Below, piece after piece: positions 29,671-40,198 of a stretch of DNA of 64,000 nt. Position numbers and translations under genes: made by a program. Position 1 is the first letter of the stretch, and the number at the start of each line of letters is the position of its first letter. The DNA is from Spraguea lophii (Eukaryota > Microsporidia > Spragueidae). The notes under the pieces were generated by a model, which was not told the DNA's origin, made no database searches, and saw only the letters and a program-made list of their open reading frames with translations. The stretch lies in NCBI GenBank assembly GCA_001887945.1, contig LDOQ01000289.1, positions 31,383-95,382 of the forward strand. The letters are read 5' to 3'.

Positions 29671-29716
29671 TTCTGGAACCAAAAATTTTAAACCATGGTA
29701 GGTTACAATTAACCAG
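29671..29716 (+). mobile_element. SINE 3' fragment
   Basis: GGAACCAAAAATTTTAAACC followed by ATGGTAGGTTACAATTAACC mirrors the SINE 3' body (GGAACCAAAGATCA...CCATGATAGGCTGCAACCGG). It is a short, diverged remnant next to the full copy. Confidence 0.6.
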
Positions 29717-29936
29717 AAGAAGGTTAGATTTATAGATCCTCCCAAAGAAACACTGTGGAGATTAAGAATTGAATAGAAGAATTAAAAAAATATAAAACAA
29801 TTGTGTCATAATAATATATTCTATTTTCTATAATAAAAAAATATTCTGATATTTAAAATATATTCATCATATCAATTTCTTTTCTTATTTACATTTTATT
29901 TTAAAATATTTATAAAATTTCTTTGTTTCTTTAATG

Positions 29937-29939
29937 CCC
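29937..29939 (+). promoter_or_regulatory. CCC motif between two possible starts
   Basis: The sequence is ATGCCCATG. The CCC directly before the second ATG (29940) matches the start pattern seen at HDAC, Spt6 and the cyclase-like gene, so the second ATG is preferred. Confidence 0.4.
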
Positions 29940-30122
29940 ATGCAAGAAAAGAAAAAAAAAGTAAGCTTCAAAGAAACAAATTTAGAAGAAAATAAGGAGT
30001 ATTTCAAATCTAGATCCTTTAAAAAGATAGATGAGCCTAAAACACCGTTAAGACCTAAGGAGATAGAAATACATGTAGGATGTGTAGGAAGTTTACCGTT
30101 TGAAGATACTGATGAAGAATAA
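29940..30122 (+). CDS. Protein phosphatase 1 inhibitor-2 (Glc8)-like mini-protein
   Basis: Only 60 residues (62 if the ATG at 29934 is used). The order of short motifs fits inhibitor-2/Glc8: KKKVSFKETNLEENKEYF, where KVSF is a good PP1-docking RVxF motif and KETNLEEN mirrors the family's KWDExNL element, followed by KKIDEPKTPLRP, which matches the KIDEPSTPY/KxxEPKTPY segment whose Thr is a GSK3 target. The acidic tail ends EDTDEE. Family members regulate PP1 (Glc7) activity and maturation. The His-containing helix that blocks the PP1 active site in animal inhibitor-2 is not visible, so this may be an activator or scaffold rather than an inhibitor. Confidence 0.65.
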   Translation: MQEKKKKVSFKETNLEENKEYFKSRSFKKIDEPKTPLRPKEIEIHVGCVGSLPFEDTDEE

Positions 30123-30531
30123 ATATGACTGTAAAATAAATATGAATCTGGAACAAAGTTGAATGTAGAATAAAGTTAAATGTAAAATTATTTTAATTAC
30201 TATCAATTATTTGTAATCTTAATATTAAAATTAAATAATATGTAAATATTTATTATTCTTTAATGTTATTCGTTATTGAATAAATATTTATTTATATGTA
30301 TCTTAATTAAATTTTCTTATGTCTAAAAAAATAATTATTATTTTTTAACCATTTTTATTTCATATAAAATAATTAATATTTTAATATTAGATCTTTGCTA
30401 TAGTATAATATTTTATTTATTTTAATTAAATTTTAATTAAGATTCTTCTGTTAAAAAAGAAAAGAATATTTCATTTGGTTATTATTAAAATTTAATCTAA
30501 TAAATAAAAATTGTCTATTAATTATTTTTAA
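30123..30531. other. Intergenic AT-rich sequence
   Basis: It begins with a short degenerate repeat of AATATGA/GTAAAATAAA units just after the Glc8-like stop. Nothing else seen. Confidence 0.4.
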
Positions 30532-31015
30532 TCACGCTTGGTCCAGTGGTTGTGGGGTGGTAATCAAATCTCAAGCCTAACAAGTTAGAATCCCTCATCC
30601 AGAAGAAATTTCAAAATAAAAAATAATAATAAAAAGTAGAAGAAAAGAAAAAGGTTGTTGAGTGGGTGTGGATTCGATAGTACAGCATAGCTGTACCTTG
30701 TATGACGGTTCTACTACCATATTAAAGTAGTGTTTAGTGGTATAATTACAATCATCGTATTGATTTGTATCTCAGCAAATACTATACCAGAAAAAGGTTA
30801 AGAGTCTCTGAAAAAATTAGGAGAGGCGATAACATGCTTCTTACGCAAATTTATAACGTTCTGGAGTATAAGGTAAGATGAGATTAATGCATATCTGTAG
30901 CGAAACCGGTTGGTATAAACTTAGATGTGCTTTAAGAACCGAAGATCACATGCCATGATAAGCTGCAACTGGCCATGAGACTTATAATAAATAAAAGTTT
31001 TATTAATAAAAAAAA
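30532..31015 (+). mobile_element. Full-length SINE
   Basis: Head TCACGCTTGGTCCAGTGG (A box TGGTCCAGTGG) and a degenerate B box (AGTTAGAATCC). The body runs through ATTCGATAGTACAGCATAGC, TTAAAGTAGTGTTTAGTGGT, TAATGCATATCTGTAGCGAA and TGATAAGCTGCAACTGGCCA to the tail AATAAAAGTTTTATTAATAA plus A-run. It is inverted relative to the copy 1 kb upstream, so the two could pair. Only a weak 6-bp flank match (TTTTAA) could be a target duplication. Confidence 0.9.
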
Positions 31016-31711
31016 TTTTAAAAATATTACTTTAATTACTTTAGAGTAAACATTATTGTTTTGCCAGAATTCCTGCCTGAATATTTTTATGATATTTAAG
31101 ATATAAGAATATATGTTCTAAAGTACATTATTCGAATCAATAAAATAAAAATATTCTTTATTATATTTAATCAACTAACCTGACCTTTATATTCAGTAAC
31201 ATTTATATTCTTTTTATTTTTTAAAAAAATAAACGAATTACATCCTCTGATCATTAAATATTAATATATTGTATTCTTTTACATTGATATCAATACACCC
31301 CTCTCCAAACATTTACCATTATTTTATATAAAATATCTTAAAACCACTTTCTTAAAAAAGGGTTTGTGATATCATACTGATTAAAACAAAAATATCAATA
31401 AAATTTACAAGACTTTTTGATATCTAAAATATGATAGATCTAGAATTAAAAATTAAGGATTTATGTTTTAATATGAAATATCAGATATTCAGGCATCAAT
31501 AATAAACGATTTATTATAATTCTTTGATTATCGCATTTAAGTTTTTATAAAATCATGAAAAGCAATTTTTATATAAAATAAATTATTATTTATTTCCTTT
31601 TAAATATTTTTTTAAAAGCTTCTATATTACAATAATATTTTTTGGACCAATATTTTTCTTATCATTAAAAAGATCACAAAATAAATATAATAAAAAAATA
31701 GTTTAAGGATT
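31016..31711. other. Intergenic AT-rich sequence
   Basis: No gene, RNA or repeat that I can support. Confidence 0.4.
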
Positions 31712-32503
31712 ATGAAGAGATTATTATATGATATAGATGTTTATCAAATTTTTAATAAAGTGAGAAGTGCATTGGATGATGGTGAGAAAACAAGAGCATC
31801 GAACTATACATGGAGATTGTGGACCATGTATATTCTAAATCCAAAAGCAAATAGAGATAAATTAACTTTCTTAAGAGATTATTACATTATGAATGAATTA
31901 ACACAACCTTTTGAACAAATATGGACAGTGAATTCAGCAAAAACTTATCCTAAAGAGGAAGGAGGAAAAGATAGAAAAAATGGAATTGAAATAGATCATC
32001 ACAATAGATGTTACCAACCATTATATACTTCAAATATGACTTATAATGAAGAATTATACAATATTCATTATCCATATAACAATTATCCTTATGAAAATAA
32101 AACATTAGATGATTTTTATATTAATCCAGAATATATGGATTTTGAGAATATATACGATCATCAAAAAGAAAATATAATGAATATAGATATGACAAGTAAA
32201 CCAAAATTCCAGAAACCTGTAAAAATGCCCAATAATAGTTCTAAAAAAAATAAAAGAGGAAGAAAAAAATTAGAAGAAATATACGGAAAGGAAAATATCT
32301 TCTGTGTACATTGCGGTACTAAAAAAACAACACTTTGGAGAAGATGGTATAATGAGTCGTTTGTATGCAATGCTTGTGGTCTTTACTTTAAGCTTCATAA
32401 CAAACCAAGACCTTTAAAACTTCAAGAAAAACATATTAAAAGAAGAGATAGAGGAAAAATAGAAAAAACAAAAACAAATGATGAAAAACACATATTTTAT
32501 TAA
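31712..32503 (+). CDS. GATA-type zinc-finger transcription factor
   Basis: Encodes 263 residues. Near the C-terminus is one GATA finger, CVHC-x17-CNAC (FCVHCGTKKTTLWRRWYNES, then FVCNACGLYFKLHNKPRP), followed by the basic tail that contacts DNA (HIKRRDRGK). The x17 spacing is the type IVa (animal-like) form. Before it lies a basic GRKK-containing stretch (KNKRGRKKLEEIYG). The N-terminal 190 residues are Tyr/Asn-rich and show no domain I know. Predicted nuclear regulator binding GATA-like sites; targets unknown. The upstream sequence is GTTTAAGGATTATG, with no CCC motif. Confidence 0.92.
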   Translation: MKRLLYDIDVYQIFNKVRSALDDGEKTRASNYTWRLWTMYILNPKANRDKLTFLRDYYIMNELTQPFEQIWTVNSAKTYPKEEGGKDRKNGIEIDHHNRCYQPLYTSNMTYNEELYNIHYPYNNYPYENKTLDDFYINPEYMDFENIYDHQKENIMNIDMTSKPKFQKPVKMPNNSSKKNKRGRKKLEEIYGKENIFCVHCGTKKTTLWRRWYNESFVCNACGLYFKLHNKPRPLKLQEKHIKRRDRGKIEKTKTNDEKHIFY

Positions 32504-32785
32504 ACTTTTGAAATTGTATATCAAAATTATTTTATTGTTTATTGAAAGATATAAATAATTTATTTTCATTTTTATTATAAAATATTATTTTTATTTTTTT
32601 TATAAAGATTTTTTTGATATAAGAAAATTTATTTAAGATACATTGTTATTATTATTATAATACACAGCTATTTTATAATTTAAGATTTATTTAAAAAACA
32701 GTTAAAAGATTATAAAATATATTAATAATAAAGAAGTTTATGTACGTGTTTTTTCCAAATAACATTTTAATTATTATCAAACGAT
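32504..32785. other. Intergenic AT-rich sequence
   Basis: Nothing supportable seen. Confidence 0.4.
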
Positions 32786-33015
32786 TTAAATTTGTTGCGA
32801 CATATTATAATATGGGATTGTTGATTCCTTAAAACAAGAATAATTTGTATTAATTGGTTTCGTGACATATACACATTAATCACATTTTACTTTATATTCC
32901 AAAATATTAGGATTTCGCATATAATACAATCGTCATTCTTTCTTTGCTTATATGAGATTTTAAATCCATTCTTGGTATATTATTACTCGTTTTATTAATC
33001 AATACATGTACGTAA
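32786..33015 (-). mobile_element. SINE remnant, minus orientation
   Basis: GTTGCGACATATTATAATAT, TTTGTATTAATTGGTTTCGT, ATATACACATTAATCACATT, ATTAGGATTTCGCATATAAT and TTAATCAATACATG follow the antisense SINE body in order. The head is missing and divergence is high, so it is an old copy. Confidence 0.65.
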
Positions 33016-33091
33016 AGAAATTAAACAATCAAATAAATAAATATTTTAATTTTATTTTATATTTATTTCTTTACACGAGAATGTTATTATT

Positions 33092-33174
33092 ACTTAAGAT
33101 GAAATATTACTTATTATAATTTACTAATATTTACTTAAAATGAAAGATTACTTATTATAATTCAATAAATATTT
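33092..33174. repeat. Tandem repeat, about 41 bp x 2
   Basis: Two copies (33092-33132 and 33133-33174) share ACTTAARATGAAA, then TTACTTATTATAATT; a third partial start follows. Confidence 0.7.
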
Positions 33175-33327
33175 ACTTATTTAAAAATAACAATTTTCTA
33201 TCCAAAATTATTTATTAACTAAAATTATTTTTAAAATATTTTTTAAAGAATATAAAATATAATTTAATTATAATCAACTAATTCCATATGAGAATATGGT
33301 TAAATCTTTCTATTCTTGGAAATATAC

Positions 33328-33412
33328 GATAAAATGATGTTAATGTATATATCTAGAAAACTTATCATTATAAATATATTATATCCTTTAAGGAATCAAC
33401 AACATTTGATAT
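33328..33412 (+). mobile_element. SINE 3' fragment, strongly diverged
   Basis: GATAAAATGATGTTAATGTA, TATCTAGAAAACTTATCA and CCTTTAAGGAATCAAC follow the SINE order TAAGATGAGATTAATGCATA, CTGTAGCGAAACCGG and CTTTAGGAACCAAA. Confidence 0.45.
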
Positions 33413-33667
33413 TATAAAAAATAAGCGTTTAAAGAACTTTATCTCAAAATAAAATTTTAAACTAAAAAAATATGATTAATCAATTTTGCTTAAAAAATTA
33501 TAATTCAATTTTAAAATATAAAATATATTTTCCTCTTAAAGAATATAAATAATTTAATATGATTTTTTATTCCATAAAAGAAAATGAATTAAAAAATAAT
33601 AATTAAATTTTTTAAGCAAAATAATATGATTATTTTTATTTATCTGTAATATTTTAGAAATATTGAT

Positions 33668-34990
33668 CTATTGAAAATAATTAAGAAAAAAATAATTGTA
33701 TTCTGTCATTTTCGGCTCTTTCCCTTTTATACCTAATGGCTTTAGAAATTTTCTAACTTCATCTTTTTCTTCTTTAGTTAGTGATTTTAGTTTTAATGTA
33801 CTATTTAAATATTCTTCTTCACCATCTAATATTTCTTCTTTTTTTTGTAATTCTTCATTTTTTTCCATAGGAGGCTCTGGTATAAAATTTTTTATAATGT
33901 AATTTTCATGATTAATTGTTTTGGATTTTTCATTTTGATAATCAATAGCAATTAATAGGCTTTCTAATTTGTTATCTTCTTCTTCAATAATCATTTTTCT
34001 TTTTTTAAACGAGAATATAGGTACAGGATTTATAGATTTATCTTCAACTGATTCATATGCTATTTTGCCTAAATTAAAATGTGAGTGTTTTTCTCTGATT
34101 AATGGATCGTTGACCAAATAATTGTTTTTAGAAGATTTAGGTGTTGCTTTGATCATCTCCTTGGAAATTTCCGATATTTTACTTTTTTCTAAAATATCTT
34201 CGCAATACCATTCACTATATTCTTTTTCCCAACCTGCAAATTGTATATAATATTGATTCATTCCTCTATTTCTTCGTATTTTTACTCTTCCAAAATACCT
34301 CTCATCATTATCAGCAATAAAAGAAATAGTTTCTCCTACATTGAAAATATAATCACTTTCAATTTCTGCATTTCTCCGAAAATATTCAAATTCCAATAAA
34401 TATTTTTTATAAAATGTTCTTACCGTATAAGAGATATTAGTTTTTCTTCCAGATTGATAAAATAAAGATTTCCATTTTTGATCGTTTGTAACAGCCTCCA
34501 TTCCTCCATTATTACATACAATCTTATAAAGATTATATGCATTTACAGCCTTAGTACCAGGTACAGTATAAGAACCAAACTTTTTAACACCATCAATCTG
34601 ATATTGTCCATCCGTCATACAATACCTCACATACTCAGATTCAAAGTTTTCCAACGAAATATCATTATCGAGAATATTTATTTTTCTATTAAATTTATTT
34701 TGTAAATCATCACTTTTACATCCTAATCGTGTTAAAGCCTTTCTAAAATCATTTTCCGTCTTACAAACACCACTTCTCATCAACCATTTAAAAAATATAC
34801 TATCAACATCAAAAACCAATAAATGCATCCTATGAATTTCCTCCCAATATTTAAAATTGATTATACCATAGAAAATATCCTCATTTATTTTTTCTGTAAT
34901 TTTTATTATTCGCAACGACAAATCTGTTCTCTTCCTTAAAAAATAAATCTGAGAAATAGTAATTTCTTTAGGAATTAAAGAACGTGACAT
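33668..34990 (-). CDS. ARID plus chromo-barrel protein, ARID4/RBP1-like
   Basis: The frame opens at a GTG at 34996; the first ATG is at 34990, giving 440 residues (MSRSLIPKEITISQIYFLRK). The ARID domain is clear at about residues 155-210: VNAYNLYKIVCNNGGMEAVT, NDQKWKSLFYQSGR, TVRTFYKKYLLEFEYF. A Tudor-knot/chromo-barrel follows: FNVGETISFIADNDERYFGR, then YYIQFAGWEKEYSEWYCEDI. This order is that of ARID4A/B, which recruit class I HDACs within Sin3 complexes. The C-terminal third is charged with no known domain. Predicted AT-rich-DNA and histone-tail reader; pairing with the HDAC encoded in this window is an inference. Confidence 0.8.
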   Translation of the reverse strand: MSRSLIPKEITISQIYFLRKRTDLSLRIIKITEKINEDIFYGIINFKYWEEIHRMHLLVFDVDSIFFKWLMRSGVCKTENDFRKALTRLGCKSDDLQNKFNRKINILDNDISLENFESEYVRYCMTDGQYQIDGVKKFGSYTVPGTKAVNAYNLYKIVCNNGGMEAVTNDQKWKSLFYQSGRKTNISYTVRTFYKKYLLEFEYFRRNAEIESDYIFNVGETISFIADNDERYFGRVKIRRNRGMNQYYIQFAGWEKEYSEWYCEDILEKSKISEISKEMIKATPKSSKNNYLVNDPLIREKHSHFNLGKIAYESVEDKSINPVPIFSFKKRKMIIEEEDNKLESLLIAIDYQNEKSKTINHENYIIKNFIPEPPMEKNEELQKKEEILDGEEEYLNSTLKLKSLTKEEKDEVRKFLKPLGIKGKEPKMTEYNYFFLNYFQ

Positions 34991-36113
34991 AACCACAATA
35001 CATAGTTTGTATTTAAATAAAATAATTTACTAAACAAGAATAAAAATCTATTGACAGGTGATAATCTAAACAAAAAAAAAGAAATTGAAAGATATAAATC
35101 TTTTAAAATTATATTTTAATAAAGAATTATAAATAATTATATAAATATATAAATAAATAAGTTTTAATAGATATGATAAATGTCAATTTAAGAATAAAAA
35201 TAATTATCTGATAAATGACATTTAATAAAAATTGAATAAATAAAGATATTATCTCATAATATGTGTATTAAAGTAGTTATAATAAATAAACGATATAAAA
35301 ATATTTAAAATGTGATTGTAAAAGATATAATTTAATTAAATTATTTAAATATAAATATAAAATATTTTAATTTAAAGTTTCATTGATATTTATTTTAATA
35401 AAAAATAAATCAACATCTTAAAATACAGTTTTACTTAGAAAAAAAGAAATTTCTAATAATTCATATTTAATAAAATTAATTAATAATTATAAAACAAATA
35501 TTTAATCATATATAAATATTAAAAGTTTATAAAATTTATATATTTATATATTTAATTAATATTTTATTAAATATGAATATTTCTCGTTGTATTTGAAATA
35601 TTTATATATAATGAGAAAGTAATATATCTCCTTTTTTTTCGAACGTTCTTTAAAGTTATAAAGAATAAAAAACAGGTGTAAATAACCATTTTAAATAAAT
35701 AAAATACATTACCCCGTGTAAAAAATAAAATTTTAATTAATTTTCAAAGTTTACGATTATACATTGTAATTATAATTTTATCATGAAAAATAAAATATTT
35801 TATTTATCATATATAAATTATTTTTAAAAATTTTTATTATTAATTACAAAATTATACACAATATATTAATTCTTTATATTCCATTTTATTCATGTAATTG
35901 ATAAAATTGCTTAAATATAAAATCATTATCATTACAATGATATTAATAATTTTTTAATATTTTTAAAAGTGTTATTATTAGGTATTAAACCTTTGACTTT
36001 ATTTTAATAAAGCTATTGATGTAATTACATAATTATAGAGTTTCTGTAATATGCATTCAATTTATAATTGAGTATTTTTAAAACAATGGATTTTTAATTT
36101 CATAAATCCACAT
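34991..36113. other. Intergenic AT-rich sequence
   Basis: No gene, RNA or repeat that I can support in about 1.1 kb. Confidence 0.4.
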
Positions 36114-36117
36114 CCCC

Positions 36118-38433
36118 ATGATATCAATAGAAGATAGAAAGAATACTGCAAAACAGATGATATCTTTATTAAAACATATTGGTTTAGTAGGTATATATAG
36201 TGAAGAAGAAACATATAGGATTCTTATAAAGCTTGAACATGTTGTTTTATCACGGGTACATCGGGCAGATGAATATTTTATTTTTTTTAATGAGATTATG
36301 CAGAAGATATCTTCGTTGAGCAATGATAATCAGAAAAGATTTTTTGTGGAATTATTGTTGAGGTATGGAATTTATGATAAATTATTGGAAGAAAATATTG
36401 AATATAGGAAGGATGTAAGATTTGTAAATCCTATGCAGGTTTTACAGTTGTGTAAAAATAAGGAAATACAATATAATAGACATGGTAGGGGGAGTGAGAG
36501 TGGCATGGGTAATTCTGATGTTTTTCAAATTGGTAATAAAATAAATCAAAGTGGTGGCAATAAAATAAATCAGGGTGGTGGTAATAAATCAGATGTAAAT
36601 TATAATGATGCGTTAAATAGAATACATTATTCTTATAGTCCACAACAATATCGTGGATCTTATAATAGTCCTCATATGAGATCTAATACACAAAAACAAA
36701 TATTTAATAATTCAAGATCTCCTGGTGATTCGGTCAACAATATGAACAACATTCCACCATCTTCTAAAAGAGTTGAAGCGCCTAAAAAAACTTCGTTTAA
36801 CACAATGCCGGAGAAACGAAAAGGGGTTGGTGAAGATTTTATTGGCAGATGGCCTGGTAATGTAAAAAATATTTCAGAAGATAAAAATATTATAAATCAA
36901 AGACAATCTCAGCCAATAAAATATTTTGATAAACAACAACCACATAATCAAATTTTATATAATAAAAATCTAGGTAAAGAAAAATCACCATATGCACAGG
37001 TTCAAAACTCTGATAAATTTTGTGATTTATCGTACATTGGTGCACCGAGGCATGAAATTTCTAAAAATGTTCAAAATCCAAATATCAATAAAATAGAAAC
37101 TAAACAAATAATTCCAGAAAAAAATAATATTGATAATAATTTTCAAACAATAGGAATTGAAGAGGAGATGAAATATAACAAAGGCATTAAAGATATTTTT
37201 GGATTTAAAAATAGTTTTGAAATAAAAAAAAATTTTGTAAAAATCAAAAAAAATATTGATACGGAAAAATTTAATGAAATCCATAGAAATAATAATGGAG
37301 GATTTAATGTTTTATTAAATCAAAGAGATGCTATTTATGCAAACAAAAAACAAAATATTTTATCACAAGGAAAAAGAACAATTCAAACAGAAGATAAATT
37401 TGTTTATTCAAACAAACAAACACCGGTAACACCATTGAATATTACAAAAGAATCTTATAACAATCAAACAATGAAAAATAAAGAATTTTTAAATAATGCT
37501 TCTGGTGATAAACGACAAACTATAGCTCCTATTGAAGAAGTAATATTTGGGAAACAACATATACCATATCAAGAAACAAAAAAAAATTATAATAAACAAA
37601 ATATAATTGATGATGAACATAAAAAAGAAAGTGTGGGGTTTAAACCAATGGAATTTAATAAGAATAATTTTAATATGATGGATTTTAAAAGAAAAAATTT
37701 AAAAAAAGTTATAAATAAAACTGAAAATCAGAATAAAAAAGAAAAAGAGATATTTATAAATTCAGAAAGAATAATTAATAGAAATATACATGATATCATT
37801 GAAAATAGAAATAAAAATAGAAGTCCTGGTGAAGAGCCTCCTGATAAAATACCTAAAATAATAAAATCATATTCTAAAAATAGTTCAATTATAATGAAAG
37901 ATGGGAAAATCATAAATGTTGGTAGAGAAAAAGAAGAAAAAGATTTAGAAATAGGAATTAAAAATGATTTAAATACCGTAATAAAAATCTTACGGGATAA
38001 AAATGGCGGGAGAATAAGATTTGTTATAGAAAAAATATTAAATATGGAAGAAGAGATAATTTTAAGTGAAGGAGAACAAAATGAAATATCCAAAAGATTA
38101 AAAGAAATAATGGATGATTTAATAAACAATCAAAATCTTTTTATTTACCATTCAGAAATAACAGACAATGAAAATTTTAGAAAATATTTACATTTTAAAA
38201 AATTTATTAAAGAAATTACAGCAACAATTGATTTTGAAGGTATTTTTATTGTGAATTTAGAAAATGTGGAAGAAATATCAAAAATCATAGGAGAATTAAA
38301 AGAATCGTGTATTAAAGATCTTAACAGATATGGTAAAACACTTAAAGATGCAAAATTTGATTATAATAAATGGATAAATGAAGCTATTAAAGCAATGGAA
38401 AAAAAACGAAAATACAAAACACAATTTAAATAA
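36118..38433 (+). CDS. KIX-like domain protein, possible Mediator Med15/Gal11
   Basis: Encodes 771 residues, with CCCC directly before the ATG. The first 75 residues form a three-helix pattern like the KIX domain of Gal11/Med15: EDRKNTAKQMISLLKHIG, then EEETYRILIKLEHVVLS, then ADEYFIFFNEIMQKIS. A long disordered Asn/Gln/Lys-rich middle follows, with a small Gly/Asn repeat (GNKINQSGGNKINQGGGNK). The C-terminal 170 residues are helical and dense (IGIKNDLNTVIKILRDKNGG, then NMEEEIILSEGEQNEISKRL) and end in a basic tail. KIX first, low complexity next and a helical C-terminus last is how fungal Med15 is built, which would make it an activator-binding Mediator tail subunit. The assignment rests on architecture, not on a diagnostic motif. 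Confidence 0.5.
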   Translation: MISIEDRKNTAKQMISLLKHIGLVGIYSEEETYRILIKLEHVVLSRVHRADEYFIFFNEIMQKISSLSNDNQKRFFVELLLRYGIYDKLLEENIEYRKDVRFVNPMQVLQLCKNKEIQYNRHGRGSESGMGNSDVFQIGNKINQSGGNKINQGGGNKSDVNYNDALNRIHYSYSPQQYRGSYNSPHMRSNTQKQIFNNSRSPGDSVNNMNNIPPSSKRVEAPKKTSFNTMPEKRKGVGEDFIGRWPGNVKNISEDKNIINQRQSQPIKYFDKQQPHNQILYNKNLGKEKSPYAQVQNSDKFCDLSYIGAPRHEISKNVQNPNINKIETKQIIPEKNNIDNNFQTIGIEEEMKYNKGIKDIFGFKNSFEIKKNFVKIKKNIDTEKFNEIHRNNNGGFNVLLNQRDAIYANKKQNILSQGKRTIQTEDKFVYSNKQTPVTPLNITKESYNNQTMKNKEFLNNASGDKRQTIAPIEEVIFGKQHIPYQETKKNYNKQNIIDDEHKKESVGFKPMEFNKNNFNMMDFKRKNLKKVINKTENQNKKEKEIFINSERIINRNIHDIIENRNKNRSPGEEPPDKIPKIIKSYSKNSSIIMKDGKIINVGREKEEKDLEIGIKNDLNTVIKILRDKNGGRIRFVIEKILNMEEEIILSEGEQNEISKRLKEIMDDLINNQNLFIYHSEITDNENFRKYLHFKKFIKEITATIDFEGIFIVNLENVEEISKIIGELKESCIKDLNRYGKTLKDAKFDYNKWINEAIKAMEKKRKYKTQFK

Positions 38434-38661
38434 AAACGTAATTTATTTTAATAAAAAATTTTATTTCTAAATTCCAATTCTTTTGATTGTTATATTTGAT
38501 TTTTATATTTGAATTATTTCAGAATTTAAATTTATTTTAGATTTAATTGTTATATTTTGTTAAACATTCTTAATTAAATGCGTATTATACAAATAAATTA
38601 TTTATTTATTTATTTTTAATTTAAAATATCTTCTTTAAACATTCTATTTAAATTAAATTTT

Positions 38662-39555
38662 TTATATTTTTTTATTCGTAGATAAATCTGTTAATGATCC
38701 AAATATCTTTTTTATTTTATTTTTAGTTTTTTCGATGTAACCTTTTTTATTTTGTTTTATTTCTTGTAAATCATTTATATAAAATTCTATTTTACCTTCA
38801 AATTCTTCTTTTGAAATATTTAAAGTATTATATTCTGTTGTTTCAATAAAAAATAATGCTGATTGATATGTTAACAAATAAAATTCAAGTTCTTGTTCAG
38901 GGGTATTATCTAACAATGTGATACATTCACAATTAGGATTATTAATATTTGTATTATTATTCAAATGTAAACAATTGTCATGGCATTGTAAATATTTCTT
39001 TCTTCTGTATTTTTTCATAAAATCTATTTTTAAATATATATCTTTTACCTGGGATTTTATTATTATGTAAATTAAGATAGGAAGCAATTGATCTTGTCCA
39101 ATCTCATTGGAATTTATATTATAAATCATTTTAATAGTTTGTAAGGCTGTCTTTATCATCATAGAAGGTGTAAATTGATTTTCTATATTTTTAAAATATT
39201 TTATAATTTCAGTATAATCATTATCCTCTATTTCCAAATGTGTAACTTCTATCCATTTAAACATAATCATTTTATTGTTAATAAAATTATTTGTATTCTT
39301 TTCTTCTACTGTCAAATAATGAATTTTTGTATTAACTAAAATATATTTTTCTAAATAATACATTCCTATTTCACAAAGAATAAATTTCTTTTTGTATAAA
39401 TAATCATAAAATCTATTTAACACATTATTATTTTCTGTGTGTATAAGACTTACATCTTTTATAAAAGATTCAATTATAAGAAATATTTTACCTGTAGGTT
39501 CGGTATATAAAGAATTTATAAAATATTCAACACATGATTTTGTACATTCTTTCAT
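38662..39555 (-). CDS. VPS9-domain Rab5-family exchange factor
   Basis: Encodes 297 residues. The VPS9 core is at about residues 132-245: SMMIKTALQTIKMIYNINSN, then GQDQLLPILIYIIIKSQVKD, then EQELEFYLLTYQSALFFIET. These match the family's GADxFLPxLIYxxIKAxP and GExxYxLTxxxAAxxFIE elements, with the catalytic Asp retained (GQDQLLP). An insert carries several Cys/His (CHDNCLHLNNN, then CECITLL). VPS9 proteins activate Rab5/Vps21 on endosomal membranes. No CUE or other added domain is seen, so it is a minimal version. It is convergent with the KIX-like gene. Confidence 0.82.
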   Translation of the reverse strand: MKECTKSCVEYFINSLYTEPTGKIFLIIESFIKDVSLIHTENNNVLNRFYDYLYKKKFILCEIGMYYLEKYILVNTKIHYLTVEEKNTNNFINNKMIMFKWIEVTHLEIEDNDYTEIIKYFKNIENQFTPSMMIKTALQTIKMIYNINSNEIGQDQLLPILIYIIIKSQVKDIYLKIDFMKKYRRKKYLQCHDNCLHLNNNTNINNPNCECITLLDNTPEQELEFYLLTYQSALFFIETTEYNTLNISKEEFEGKIEFYINDLQEIKQNKKGYIEKTKNKIKKIFGSLTDLSTNKKI

Positions 39556-40198
39556 GAAAGAATGAGGAGGCGGAGAAAAAAAACCTGAGATGAAACATGA
39601 TATGATATGTTTTATATTTCTTTGTAAATATTTTAAATAATATAAAATATTATTTTAGCTTATTATGATCTCTTTCATTTTTTGACTTGCTGTGATATAA
39701 AAAATGTATTATATTTTAAAAAATTAAATCTAAAAAAACTTGTTTGAAAGATGTCATGATATTTCTTATTTAGTTAATAAATGATTTTTGTATAAAATAC
39801 CAACACTGGAAGAATAAATATAGAAATACACATTTTTATTGAAATATTTTCTTAATTAACAAATAAATTTATCATTTAAAAATCAAAAAATTTTTAAAAA
39901 CGAAAACCACAATTGTGGTGTTGAAAGAATATCATTTGTAATTTTTACAAGAAAAAAAATATGACGAAAATGGTAAATTATATTATTTACTTTAAAAGGC
40001 CAATAAAAAATATTTTTGTTGAAAAAATGTAATTCACTGTCAAAAAGTCACATTTTAATAAAATATAATTTTTTAAGGTGGGTTTATTTCGTAATTCTTA
40101 AAAATTTCCCTAAGGAATAATAAGTTTTACTCCTTTTTCGATTTGGTATCACACGCTCAAAATTTTCCATATAAAGTAAGTTTTTTCAATCCCAATAC
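39556..40198. other. Divergent promoter region, AT-rich
   Basis: Lies between the divergent VPS9 and MADS-box genes. No gene seen. A CCC run (TTTTTCAATCCCAATACATG) stands before the MADS start. Confidence 0.4.

Noticed and set aside
37728..38129. Minus-strand ORF of 133 codons
   Set aside because: Shadow of the conserved C-terminal part of the KIX-like gene.
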